Assembly (NCBI GenBank): GCA_028717985.1 | Contig: JAQUMS010000127.1 | Location: forward strand, 1-5,028 | DNA from: Candidatus Omnitrophota bacterium | GTDB taxonomy: Bacteria; Omnitrophota; Gorgyraeia; Gygaellales; Profunditerraquicolaceae | DNA: 5,028 nucleotides | Reading direction: 5' to 3' | Shown here: positions 1 to 5,028 of the stretch, piece after piece | How positions within the stretch are numbered: the first letter of the stretch is position 1 | Layout: every line of letters begins with the position of its first letter | Translations under genes and position numbers: made by a program | The notes under the pieces: generated by a model | What the model was told of the DNA's origin: nothing | What the model saw: only the letters and a program-made list of their open reading frames with translations | Database searches by the model: none

Positions 1-1
1 T

Positions 2-460
2 ATGACATCTCAACAAAAACGTATCAGCTGGGATAGTTATTTTCTGCAGATCGCCCATCTTGTCGCCCAGCGCAGCACGTGTATCCGCAGGCATGTAGGG
101 GCCGTTTTGGTGAAAGATAAACGGATACTCGCCACGGGATACAACGGCGCTCCGAGCGGCTTAAAACATTGTAGTGAAGTCGGATGCCTGCGTGAAAAAT
201 TAAAGATCCCGTCGGGACAAAGGCATGAATTATGCCGCGGGCTTCATGCCGAACAGAACGCGATCATTCAGGCCTCTCTTCACGGGATACCCATTCAGGG
301 AAGCACGATTTATATTACCAATCAGCCGTGCATAATCTGCGCCAAAATGCTGATTAATGCCGGCATTGTTTCTGTGGTGATCCTTGACGGTTATCCGGAT
401 AAAATGGCCATGGATTTTTTGAAACAGGCTAAAATCAAGATCAAAACAGTTAAAAAATAA
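2..460 (+). CDS. dCMP deaminase (ComEB-like cytidine/deoxycytidylate deaminase family)
   Basis: Zinc-dependent cytosolic enzyme that deaminates dCMP to dUMP, the substrate of thymidylate synthase. The 152-residue protein has the usual length and layout of the family. It opens with an ISWDSYFLQIA-type helix (8-18), then RSTC (24-27) and VGAVLV (32-37). The nucleotide-binding GYNGAPSG segment is at 46-53. The catalytic zinc site is H82-A-E84 (E84 the expected proton shuttle) with C110 and C113 in QPCIIC. The extra HC (56-57), C62 and C78 around the CLRE...HELCRG insert are typical of dCMP deaminases rather than small cytidine deaminases. The ATG at position 2 fits the usual family N-terminus, but only one base precedes it, so no ribosome binding site or upstream extension can be assessed. 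It lies 53 nt upstream of nrdR, so both genes concern deoxynucleotide supply. I see no broken motif. Family assignment is firm; the dCMP substrate is inferred from the family. Confidence 0.93.
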   Translation: MTSQQKRISWDSYFLQIAHLVAQRSTCIRRHVGAVLVKDKRILATGYNGAPSGLKHCSEVGCLREKLKIPSGQRHELCRGLHAEQNAIIQASLHGIPIQGSTIYITNQPCIICAKMLINAGIVSVVILDGYPDKMAMDFLKQAKIKIKTVKK

Positions 461-513
461 TCAGGATAGCGTACCCGTAAGACCGGTGTATTGTTGTTCT
501 GACGGCGTGAATT
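461..513 (+). other. Short intergenic gap between dCMP deaminase and nrdR
   Basis: 53-nt spacer. I see no convincing promoter, terminator hairpin or NrdR-box-like palindrome in it. The sequence just before the nrdR ATG (TGACGGCGTGAATT) offers only a weak Shine-Dalgarno match. The spacing is compatible with one transcript covering both genes. Confidence 0.5.
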
Positions 514-984
514 ATGAAATGCCCATTTTGCGGTTATAAAGAAGATAAAGTTGTCGATTCCCGGGCAACGCAGGATGAGGTCGCGATCCGCAGGCGGCGG
601 GAATGCCTGCGTTGTTCCAAGCGTTTTACCACATACGAATATATTGAAGAGTCGGCTTTAATGGTAATTAAAAAGGACGGTAAGCGGCAGTCGTTTGACC
701 GTAAAAAAATCCTGAACGGTATTATGAAAGCGTGTGAAAAACGTCCTATCAGCATGGATACAATGGAAGATATAGTTGTTCAGCTTGAACGCCAGATCCA
801 GAAAAAAGGCGGTAAGGAAATATCTTCGTCTAAAATCGGCGAAATCGTGATGCAGCGGTTGAAAGAACTGGATGAAGTAGCCTATGTCCGGTTCGCGTCG
901 GTTTACAGGCAGTTCAAAGATGTCGGGCAGTTTATGGACGAATTGAAGACCATTCTCCAAAGGGAAAAACATCGCCAGCGGTGA
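514..984 (+). CDS. nrdR: Transcriptional repressor NrdR
   Basis: ATP/dATP-sensing repressor of ribonucleotide reductase genes, acting in the cytoplasm on DNA NrdR boxes. The 156-residue protein is the canonical family length. The N-terminal zinc ribbon has C3-P-F-C6 and C31-L-R-C34, with the family hallmarks VVDSR (13-17), an arginine-rich run (26-29) that contributes to DNA binding, and KRFTTYE (36-42). The ATP-cone domain spans about 49-139: VIKKDGKRQSFDRKKI (51-66) carries the nucleotide-binding start and VAYVRFASVYRQF (122-134) is the conserved C-terminal signature. The ATG at 514 is set by the invariant MKCPFC start, despite a weak ribosome binding site. The stop codon TGA overlaps a possible GTG of the following gene. 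No candidate ribonucleotide reductase gene lies in the window, so the regulon is not visible here. All key residues are present. Confidence 0.98.
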   Translation: MKCPFCGYKEDKVVDSRATQDEVAIRRRRECLRCSKRFTTYEYIEESALMVIKKDGKRQSFDRKKILNGIMKACEKRPISMDTMEDIVVQLERQIQKKGGKEISSSKIGEIVMQRLKELDEVAYVRFASVYRQFKDVGQFMDELKTILQREKHRQR

Positions 985-990
985 GGGAGG
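985..990 (+). promoter_or_regulatory. Strong Shine-Dalgarno site that fixes the start of the DUF151 gene
   Basis: GGGAGG lies 8 nt upstream of the ATG at 999, ideal spacing. It lies immediately after the nrdR TGA (982-984). It supports the ATG at 999 over the in-frame GTG at 981, which would sit upstream of this site and has no such motif before it. Confidence 0.8.
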
Positions 991-998
991 ACATCCAT

Positions 999-1409
999 AT
1001 GGTTGAAATGGAGTTAAGTAAAATCATTATTGACGAAAAACGGCATGACCAGCTGATAGTCCTAAAAGAAAAGGGAGGAAGCCGGTTGCTGCCTATCATT
1101 ATAGGGTTGAATGAAGCGTCGGCTATTAAACTTCAAATCAGCGGATTTGTTCCGCCCCGCCCGTTAACTCACGACCTTTTATATTCGACCATCACAACTC
1201 TCGCCGCGGACATTGACCGGGTGATCGTGGATAAACTCGAGGATAATACTTTTCACGCCAAGCTTGTTCTGAAAACTTCCCCGGAACAATTGAAAATCAT
1301 TGATGCCCGTCCTTCGGATACCATCGCGCTTGCCGTCCGGGCGCACGCGCCTATTTTTGTAGAAGATGAAGTTTTAAAACAAATGGATGTTTTTAATACA
1401 GGTAAATGA
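999..1409 (+). CDS. Bifunctional nuclease (BFN/DUF151) domain protein
   Basis: 136-residue single-domain protein of the bifunctional nuclease family, named after plant proteins reported to have DNase and RNase activity; the bacterial role is poorly defined. Family hallmarks in order: a beta-rich N-terminus with LPIIIG (31-36), then EASAIKLQISG (39-49), RPLTHDLL (54-61), a segment with TFHAKLVL (84-91), DARPSDTIALAVR (102-114) and PIFV (118-121). It ends soon after the domain and has no C-terminal UVR-like extension of the sort seen in some relatives. No signal peptide or membrane segment is present. A GTG at 981 would add six residues and overlap the nrdR stop; the ATG at 999 is preferred because of its well-placed GGGAGG. 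It sits 14 nt after nrdR and 12 nt before the nucleotidyltransferase gene, so it is probably co-transcribed and translationally close-coupled with both. Domain identity is firm; nuclease activity here is only inferred. Confidence 0.92.
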   Translation: MVEMELSKIIIDEKRHDQLIVLKEKGGSRLLPIIIGLNEASAIKLQISGFVPPRPLTHDLLYSTITTLAADIDRVIVDKLEDNTFHAKLVLKTSPEQLKIIDARPSDTIALAVRAHAPIFVEDEVLKQMDVFNTGK

Positions 1410-1421
1410 TCCCGGGAATCT

Positions 1422-2978
1422 ATGTCCGGAAGTAATCCTTCCTATTCGGTAATCGGCATGATTATATCCACACAATGGTTTTACAATAACAGGCGTTTAT
1501 TGGGGGAAATCAGGGATTTCGCGCGCCGGAAACATGTCGCGCTCTATCTTGTAGGCGGGATTGTCCGCGACATTCTCCTGAAACGCGATAAAAAAAATCC
1601 CGACATTGATTTCTGCCTTGAGAATAACGCGGTTTTGTTCGCCCGTGACCTGGCGCGGGAATTACGTTCGGGGTTTGTTGTGTTGGATGAAGAACACGGA
1701 TGCGGCCGCGTGGTGCGGAAAGAGAAAGACGGAGTCCTGTATACGCTTGATTTTACCGATTTCCGCGGAAAAGATTTAAAAGACGATCTGCTCCATCGCG
1801 ATTGTTCCGTTAATAGTATGGCGATTGATTTTGAACAGGCGTATTCCTGTGTGAACGATAATTCCGGTACCGGGGGACTGAGGACATTCAAACGCCTTAT
1901 TATAGATCCCTACGGCGGCCTCCGGGATTTATCCGCCGGAAAAATCCGGGCGGTGAATAAAAAAAGTTTCGATGAAGACCCTGTGCGGATTATGCGGATG
2001 TTCAGCCTTTCCGCGTTGTTTGATTTTCATATAGATAAGGAAACGCACGCGCGCGCCGTCGCAAAGAAAAAAAAGCTGCTTTCGGTTTCTTCTGAACGGG
2101 TCCGGGACGAATTGTTTAAGGTTTTATCAAGCGTCCGCGGTTATGAAGTTTTCAAGAGCCTTTGGAAAGCGGGGATCCTTGAACTTATTTTCCCCGAAAT
2201 TAAACCGATGTATAAATTGAAACAAGGGCCGTATCATAATCTGGATGTATGGAAGCATACCCTTGACACGGTGCAAAAAGGGGAGAGCCTGCTGAAAGAT
2301 TTTTCACGGAACAAAGATATTACCGCATATCTTGAAGAAGAAGTTTCTTCCGGCCATACCCGCCGCGAGTTGTTTAAGTTAGCATTACTGCTTCATGATA
2401 TAGGAAAGCCCGGGACATTCCGCGCAGAAAAGAAAAAGGTTACGTTTTACGGACATGAGCGCCTTGGGTCGCAGCTCGTCAAAGGTATCGGGGAACGGCT
2501 GAAACTTTCCAATGAAGAGATCCGGCTTCTGCGCAGGATCACGTTTATGCATTTGAGGCCCGGATATATGGCTAACAACGAGACGCTGACTCCCCGGGCG
2601 AAATTCAGGTTTTTCCGGGATGCGGGGCAGGATGCGGTTATGGTCCTCATGCTTTCTCTTGCCGACCAAAGGGCTACTCGGGGATACCTGACAATTGAAC
2701 TTTCCCGGGAACGCCATGAGCGGCTTATGCGCCGCTTGATCAGGGAGTATTTCTCGGAATTAAAAAAAGAAAAAAAGGTCCGGCTTGTAAACGGGCACGA
2801 TATCATAAAGACATTTAAATTATCTCCTTCGCCGTTGATAGGTAAACTATTGCGCGAGCTGGAAGAACTTCAGGCCATAGGGAAAATCGCGACCAAAGAA
2901 GAAGCGTTGTCCGCGGCCGGAAGGATTATTTCATCGCGTACGTCACAAGGGCATCACGTCATACGCAGAAAAAAATAA
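1422..2978 (+). CDS. cca: CCA tRNA nucleotidyltransferase / poly(A) polymerase family protein with HD domain
   Basis: Class II nucleotidyltransferase expected to add or repair the 3' CCA end of tRNAs. Its head domain has YLVGGIVRD (42-50), the metal-binding pair D61-I-D63, a likely third carboxylate D110, RDCSVNSMA (126-134), IDPYGG (161-166) and EDPVR (185-189, the EDxxR base-selection motif). SSERVRDELFKVL (223-235) follows. An HD phosphohydrolase domain spans about 270-420 with H279, H325-D326, H345 and D415. A VNGHDI segment (456-461) marks the C-terminal region. At 518 residues it is longer than many family members, partly because of a roughly 20-residue stretch (about 137-159) inserted before IDPYGG. 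I do not see the G-R/K-R/K-F signature used to mark bacterial poly(A) polymerase, which favours tRNA maturation, but CCA, CC-only, A-only and poly(A) activities cannot be separated by eye. The start is uncertain: the ATG at 1422 has only a close GGGA, and the ATG at 1458 (residue 13) is a plausible alternative. Confidence 0.88.
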   Translation: MSGSNPSYSVIGMIISTQWFYNNRRLLGEIRDFARRKHVALYLVGGIVRDILLKRDKKNPDIDFCLENNAVLFARDLARELRSGFVVLDEEHGCGRVVRKEKDGVLYTLDFTDFRGKDLKDDLLHRDCSVNSMAIDFEQAYSCVNDNSGTGGLRTFKRLIIDPYGGLRDLSAGKIRAVNKKSFDEDPVRIMRMFSLSALFDFHIDKETHARAVAKKKKLLSVSSERVRDELFKVLSSVRGYEVFKSLWKAGILELIFPEIKPMYKLKQGPYHNLDVWKHTLDTVQKGESLLKDFSRNKDITAYLEEEVSSGHTRRELFKLALLLHDIGKPGTFRAEKKKVTFYGHERLGSQLVKGIGERLKLSNEEIRLLRRITFMHLRPGYMANNETLTPRAKFRFFRDAGQDAVMVLMLSLADQRATRGYLTIELSRERHERLMRRLIREYFSELKKEKKVRLVNGHDIIKTFKLSPSPLIGKLLRELEELQAIGKIATKEEALSAAGRIISSRTSQGHHVIRRKK

Positions 2979-3024
2979 AATCTCAAATTTGTATAATAAG
3001 GCGGTAATTCTTTTTCCTGTATCC

Positions 3025-3053
3025 TTGTGTTCTTGCGGCCGCTGGCATATAAT
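3025..3053 (+). promoter_or_regulatory. Candidate sigma-70-type promoter for iorAB
   Basis: A perfect -10 box TATAAT (3048-3053) is preceded at the optimal 17-bp spacing by TTGTGT (3025-3030), which matches the first three bases of TTGACA. Transcription would begin near 3060, giving a leader of roughly 90 nt. Its position in the only large gap, upstream of a functionally distinct gene pair, supports it. Not experimentally shown. Confidence 0.5.
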
Positions 3054-3057
3054 ATGC
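3045..3057. repeat. Perfect palindrome GCATAT-A-ATATGC over the -10 box
   Basis: GCATAT (3045-3050) and ATATGC (3052-3057) are exact inverse complements around a single central A at 3051. The palindrome contains the TATAAT box entirely, a position where a bound dimeric repressor would block RNA polymerase. No regulator is encoded nearby to match it, and part of the symmetry follows from the AT-rich -10 itself. Confidence 0.45.
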
Positions 3058-3106
3058 AGGTATAGATATTTTTAATTCCAGGCTGCTGGTTTTCAGTATA
3101 AGTATT

Positions 3107-3126
3107 CCGGGCGTTGTGTTTCCCGG
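3107..3126 (+). promoter_or_regulatory. Small GC-rich stem-loop in the iorA leader
   Basis: CCGGG (3107-3111) can pair with CCCGG (3122-3126) across a 10-nt loop. No T-run follows, so it is not an intrinsic terminator. It lies 24 nt before the preferred iorA ATG and could affect ribosome access. Five base pairs is short, so chance is possible. Confidence 0.25.
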
Positions 3127-3150
3127 GGTACGGGGGCATTGCACGGGACG

Positions 3151-4893
3151 ATGAGTTTAAATCAAAAGAAAAATATGCGATTTATCTCGGGAAACGAAGC
3201 GTTGGCGCAGGGCGCGTATGAAGAAGGCCTGCGGGTAGCGTGCGCGTATCCGGGAACGCCTTCAACAGAAATTCTGGAATATTATGCGCATATTCCCGAA
3301 ATAGATGCTCAATGGTCGGTTAATGAAAAAGTAGCATTTGAAGTTGCGTTGGGTGCTTCCGTCCGCGGTGCCCGGTCGTTATGCGCCGCTAAGCACGTGG
3401 GAGTCAATGTTGCCATGGATCCTCTGATGACTTCCGCGTATACCGGCGTTGGAGCCGGTTTTGTCCTGGTTTCCTGCGATGATCCGGGCATTCATTCTTC
3501 TCAGAACGAGCAGGATAATCGTTTGTTCGCGAAAGCGGCAAAAATCCCCCTTATAGAGCCTTCGTCTCCTTCCGAAGCGTATGCTTTTATCAAAACAGCG
3601 TTTCAGGTCAGCGAAGAATTTGATACTCCTGTCATGGTCCGCATGACTACCCGTATTTCTCACACAAAAGAGAATATTGTTATCGGGACGAGAAAAGATA
3701 TTCCTGTCAGGCCGTTCACTGTTAATGTCCCTAAATATGTTATGGTTCCCGGTAACGCGTATAAGCGGCACATTGAACTCGAACAGAGGCTTGTGCGGCT
3801 TAAGCAATATGCGGAGAAAACATTTCTGAATACGATTGAGATCAATAACCGGGAAATCGGATTTATTACCAGCGGCGTATCATATTTGTACGCGAAAGAA
3901 ATGTATCCCGGCGCCTCATTCCTTAAATTGGGGTTCAGCTGGCCGTTTCCCGAGACGCTGGCGAGATCTTTTTCAAAGAAGGTAAAAAAAGTTTATATTA
4001 TAGAGGAACTTGAGCCGTTTCTTGAAGAACACGTCCGGTTAGCGGGTATTCCATGCACAGGAAAACATCCGTCGTTCAGAATCGGGGAATTAAGGCCGGA
4101 ACATATTCCTTATATTGTCCGCGGCAAGTCTAAAGAAGAAAAAGCTTCCGGCGCCCGAAAGCCGGTGTTGTGCCCGGGGTGTCCCCACCGGTCGGTCTTC
4201 ACGGTCCTTAAAAAATTAAAAAAAATTGTTGCCGGAGATATCGGTTGTTATACGCTGGGTGCGTTGCCGCCATTGTCAAGTTTACATACTTGTTTATGCA
4301 TGGGAAGCGGGATTACGTTCTTTGAAGGATTTGGCAAGGCGGGAGAACGCAATGCCGTGGGCGTGATCGGAGATTCAACGTTTGTGCATTCAGGGATCAC
4401 GGGATTGATCAATGCCGCGTATAATAAGGCCCGGGGAGTCATTATTATCCTTGATAATTCCACTACGGCGATGACAGGTAATCAGCCTCATCCGGGGACA
4501 GGCGTTACGATGCAGGGAGAACAGACAAAAAAATTGTCCCTGGAAGATTTATGCCGTGTTTGCGGGGCGGATTCAGTTGACGTCATTAATCCCCGGGATG
4601 TTACCGCGCTGGAGAAATTAATTATACGGAGAACCCGGGAAAACGCGCTTTCAGTCATAATCGCGCGGTATCCATGCAGGTTTGTCCTGAAAGTCGGCGG
4701 GTGTCCTCCGGCATATGATAAGAATAAATGTAAAAAGTGTTATATGTGTTTGACGGTTGACTGCCCGGCTGTCCGTAAATCGGAAGATGGCTATATAGTT
4801 GTTGATAATTCTTTATGCGCGGGTTGTAATGTGTGCGTGGAGATGTGCGGGCCGGGAGCTTTGGAACGGAATAAAACCAAACATGAAGCGTAA
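3151..4893 (+). CDS. iorA: Indolepyruvate:ferredoxin oxidoreductase subunit alpha
   Basis: Large subunit of the cytosolic thiamine-diphosphate enzyme that converts aryl-pyruvates plus CoA to aryl-acetyl-CoA, CO2 and reduced ferredoxin. Numbered from the ATG at 3151 (580 residues, usual family length): SGNEAL (13-18), YPGTPSTE (33-40) and NEKVAFEVALGAS (58-70) form the pyrimidine-binding domain. KHVGVN (81-86), ADPLMT-like DPLMTSAYTG (90-99) and DDPGIHSSQNEQDN (110-123) follow. CPGCPHR (341-347), GDIGCYTLG (362-370), GDSTF (407-411), LDNSTTAMTG (434-443) and HPGTG (447-451) are the thiamine-diphosphate side. The C-terminal two-cluster [4Fe-4S] domain has C527, C530, C533 and C538-P, then C556, C559, C562 and C566. 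The last cysteine is followed by Gly-Pro rather than Pro. All eight cysteines are kept. The start is uncertain: TTG 3139, ATG 3151 and ATG 3175 are in frame and none has a well-spaced Shine-Dalgarno; 3175 also gives a family-like N-terminus. It overlaps iorB by 11 nt. Confidence 0.95.
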   Translation: MSLNQKKNMRFISGNEALAQGAYEEGLRVACAYPGTPSTEILEYYAHIPEIDAQWSVNEKVAFEVALGASVRGARSLCAAKHVGVNVAMDPLMTSAYTGVGAGFVLVSCDDPGIHSSQNEQDNRLFAKAAKIPLIEPSSPSEAYAFIKTAFQVSEEFDTPVMVRMTTRISHTKENIVIGTRKDIPVRPFTVNVPKYVMVPGNAYKRHIELEQRLVRLKQYAEKTFLNTIEINNREIGFITSGVSYLYAKEMYPGASFLKLGFSWPFPETLARSFSKKVKKVYIIEELEPFLEEHVRLAGIPCTGKHPSFRIGELRPEHIPYIVRGKSKEEKASGARKPVLCPGCPHRSVFTVLKKLKKIVAGDIGCYTLGALPPLSSLHTCLCMGSGITFFEGFGKAGERNAVGVIGDSTFVHSGITGLINAAYNKARGVIIILDNSTTAMTGNQPHPGTGVTMQGEQTKKLSLEDLCRVCGADSVDVINPRDVTALEKLIIRRTRENALSVIIARYPCRFVLKVGGCPPAYDKNKCKKCYMCLTVDCPAVRKSEDGYIVVDNSLCAGCNVCVEMCGPGALERNKTKHEA

Positions 4894-5028
4894 AAAAATA
4901 ATACTAAAAAAACAAAAACACGTCCCTTCGGAACACCCGGTAAATATTTTATTTTGCGGAACCGGAGGACATGGTGTCTTGAAGGCTGCGGAAGTGTGCT
5001 GCTGGGCCGCCGTATTGGACGGTTACTA
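4883..5028 (+). CDS. iorB: Indolepyruvate:ferredoxin oxidoreductase subunit beta, 5' part only
   Basis: The frame opened by the ATG at 4883 runs without a stop to the window edge, giving 48 codons. A lysine-rich N-terminus (residues 2-13, encoded by an A-rich tract) is followed by VNILFCGTGGHGVLKAAE (20-37). This matches the start of the pyruvate/ketoisovalerate oxidoreductase gamma-type domain of IorB, whose usual form is N-I-x-(I/V)-x-G-x-G-G-Q-G. The usual Gln of the GGQG motif is His here (residue 29). The ATG lies inside the end of iorA, overlapping it by 11 nt in another frame, which suggests translational coupling; the nearest purine-rich site (ACGGA, 4866-4870) is rather far upstream. 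Family members are about 190 residues, so roughly three quarters of the gene lies outside the window. The assignment rests on this short stretch plus the iorA context. Confidence 0.85.
   Translation, partial: MKRKKIILKKQKHVPSEHPVNILFCGTGGHGVLKAAEVCCWAAVLDGY

Larger units (their letters stand above)
2979..3150 (+). other. Intergenic region and presumed iorA leader
   Basis: The only sizeable non-coding stretch (172 nt to the preferred iorA start). It contains a sigma-70-like promoter candidate, a 13-bp palindrome overlapping its -10 box, a weak CCAG/CTGG mini-hairpin (3078-3089), a GC-rich stem-loop (3107-3126) and clustered G-runs. I see no convincing intrinsic terminator for the upstream operon: the T-tract near 3011-3015 has no clear hairpin before it. 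No tRNA or recognised riboswitch is seen. Confidence 0.6.

Noticed and set aside
981..998. GTG start at 981 for the DUF151 gene
   Set aside because: It overlaps the nrdR stop and precedes the strong GGGAGG, which is ideally spaced for the ATG at 999.
2992..2997. A second TATAAT just after the nucleotidyltransferase stop codon
   Set aside because: At 16-18 bp upstream there is only an A-tract and no -35-like hexamer, and no extended -10 TGn. The downstream TATAAT at 3048 has a much better partner.
3078..3093. CCAG-GCTG-CTGG hairpin followed by TTTT, as a possible terminator
   Set aside because: The stem is only 4 bp and the T-run only 4, too weak for an intrinsic terminator. It would also lie within the presumed iorA leader.
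2954..3139. Minus-strand frame of 61 residues covering the intergenic region
   Set aside because: It overlaps the end of the nucleotidyltransferase gene and the promoter candidate, has no recognisable motif, and is short enough to occur by chance.
4210..4225. A6 and A8 runs in iorA as a programmed frameshift site
   Set aside because: The reading frame continues intact through all conserved thiamine and iron-sulfur motifs, no downstream structure stands out, and similar A-runs occur as Lys codons throughout the nucleotidyltransferase gene.
534..4463. Open frames on the minus strand opposite nrdR, the nucleotidyltransferase and iorA
   Set aside because: They lie antisense to well-supported genes, have no recognisable domain and show Arg/Ser-rich, low-plausibility composition typical of shadow frames.
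4788..4804. CTATATAG near the end of iorA, resembling an NrdR box core
   Set aside because: The NrdR box core is longer (CWATATATWG type) and normally paired upstream of ribonucleotide reductase genes. This is a shorter match inside coding sequence with no partner.

Overview
The window is a gene-dense bacterial chromosomal segment. All six genes lie on the + strand, and there is no mobile element, CRISPR array, rRNA or tRNA that I can see. Base composition is mid-range by eye and uniform across the genes. NrdR indicates Bacteria, because the family is essentially bacterial. The ferredoxin-dependent indolepyruvate oxidoreductase (IorAB) indicates an anaerobic or fermentative lifestyle. The gene mix and protein style resemble uncultured anaerobic lineages such as Omnitrophota, but that placement is a guess from pattern memory and not shown by the sequence.

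Region 1 (2-2978) reads as one housekeeping operon: a dCMP deaminase, the ribonucleotide reductase repressor NrdR, a bifunctional-nuclease-domain (DUF151) protein, and an HD-domain CCA tRNA nucleotidyltransferase/poly(A) polymerase family protein. The gaps are 53 nt, 14 nt (with a strong Shine-Dalgarno overlapping the nrdR stop) and 12 nt. The first two genes share a theme of deoxynucleotide supply: one makes dUMP for thymidylate synthesis, the other senses ATP/dATP to repress ribonucleotide reductase. The last two are RNA or nucleic-acid maintenance proteins with no obvious functional tie to the first pair beyond co-transcription.

Region 2 (2979-3150) is the only sizeable non-coding stretch. 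It holds a good sigma-70-type promoter candidate (-35 TTGTGT, 17-bp spacer, -10 TATAAT). The -10 lies within a perfect 13-bp palindrome. A leader of roughly 90 nt follows, with a small GC-rich stem-loop and several G-runs just before the next gene.

Region 3 (3151-5028) is iorA followed by the 5' end of iorB, which overlaps iorA by 11 nt and is cut by the window edge. Together they encode the two subunits of indolepyruvate:ferredoxin oxidoreductase, which decarboxylates aryl-pyruvates to aryl-acetyl-CoA and reduces ferredoxin.

No clearly new biological system is visible. The points most worth a second look are the palindromic promoter and structured leader of iorA, the poorly defined iorA start, and a Gln-to-His change in the glycine-rich motif of IorB.
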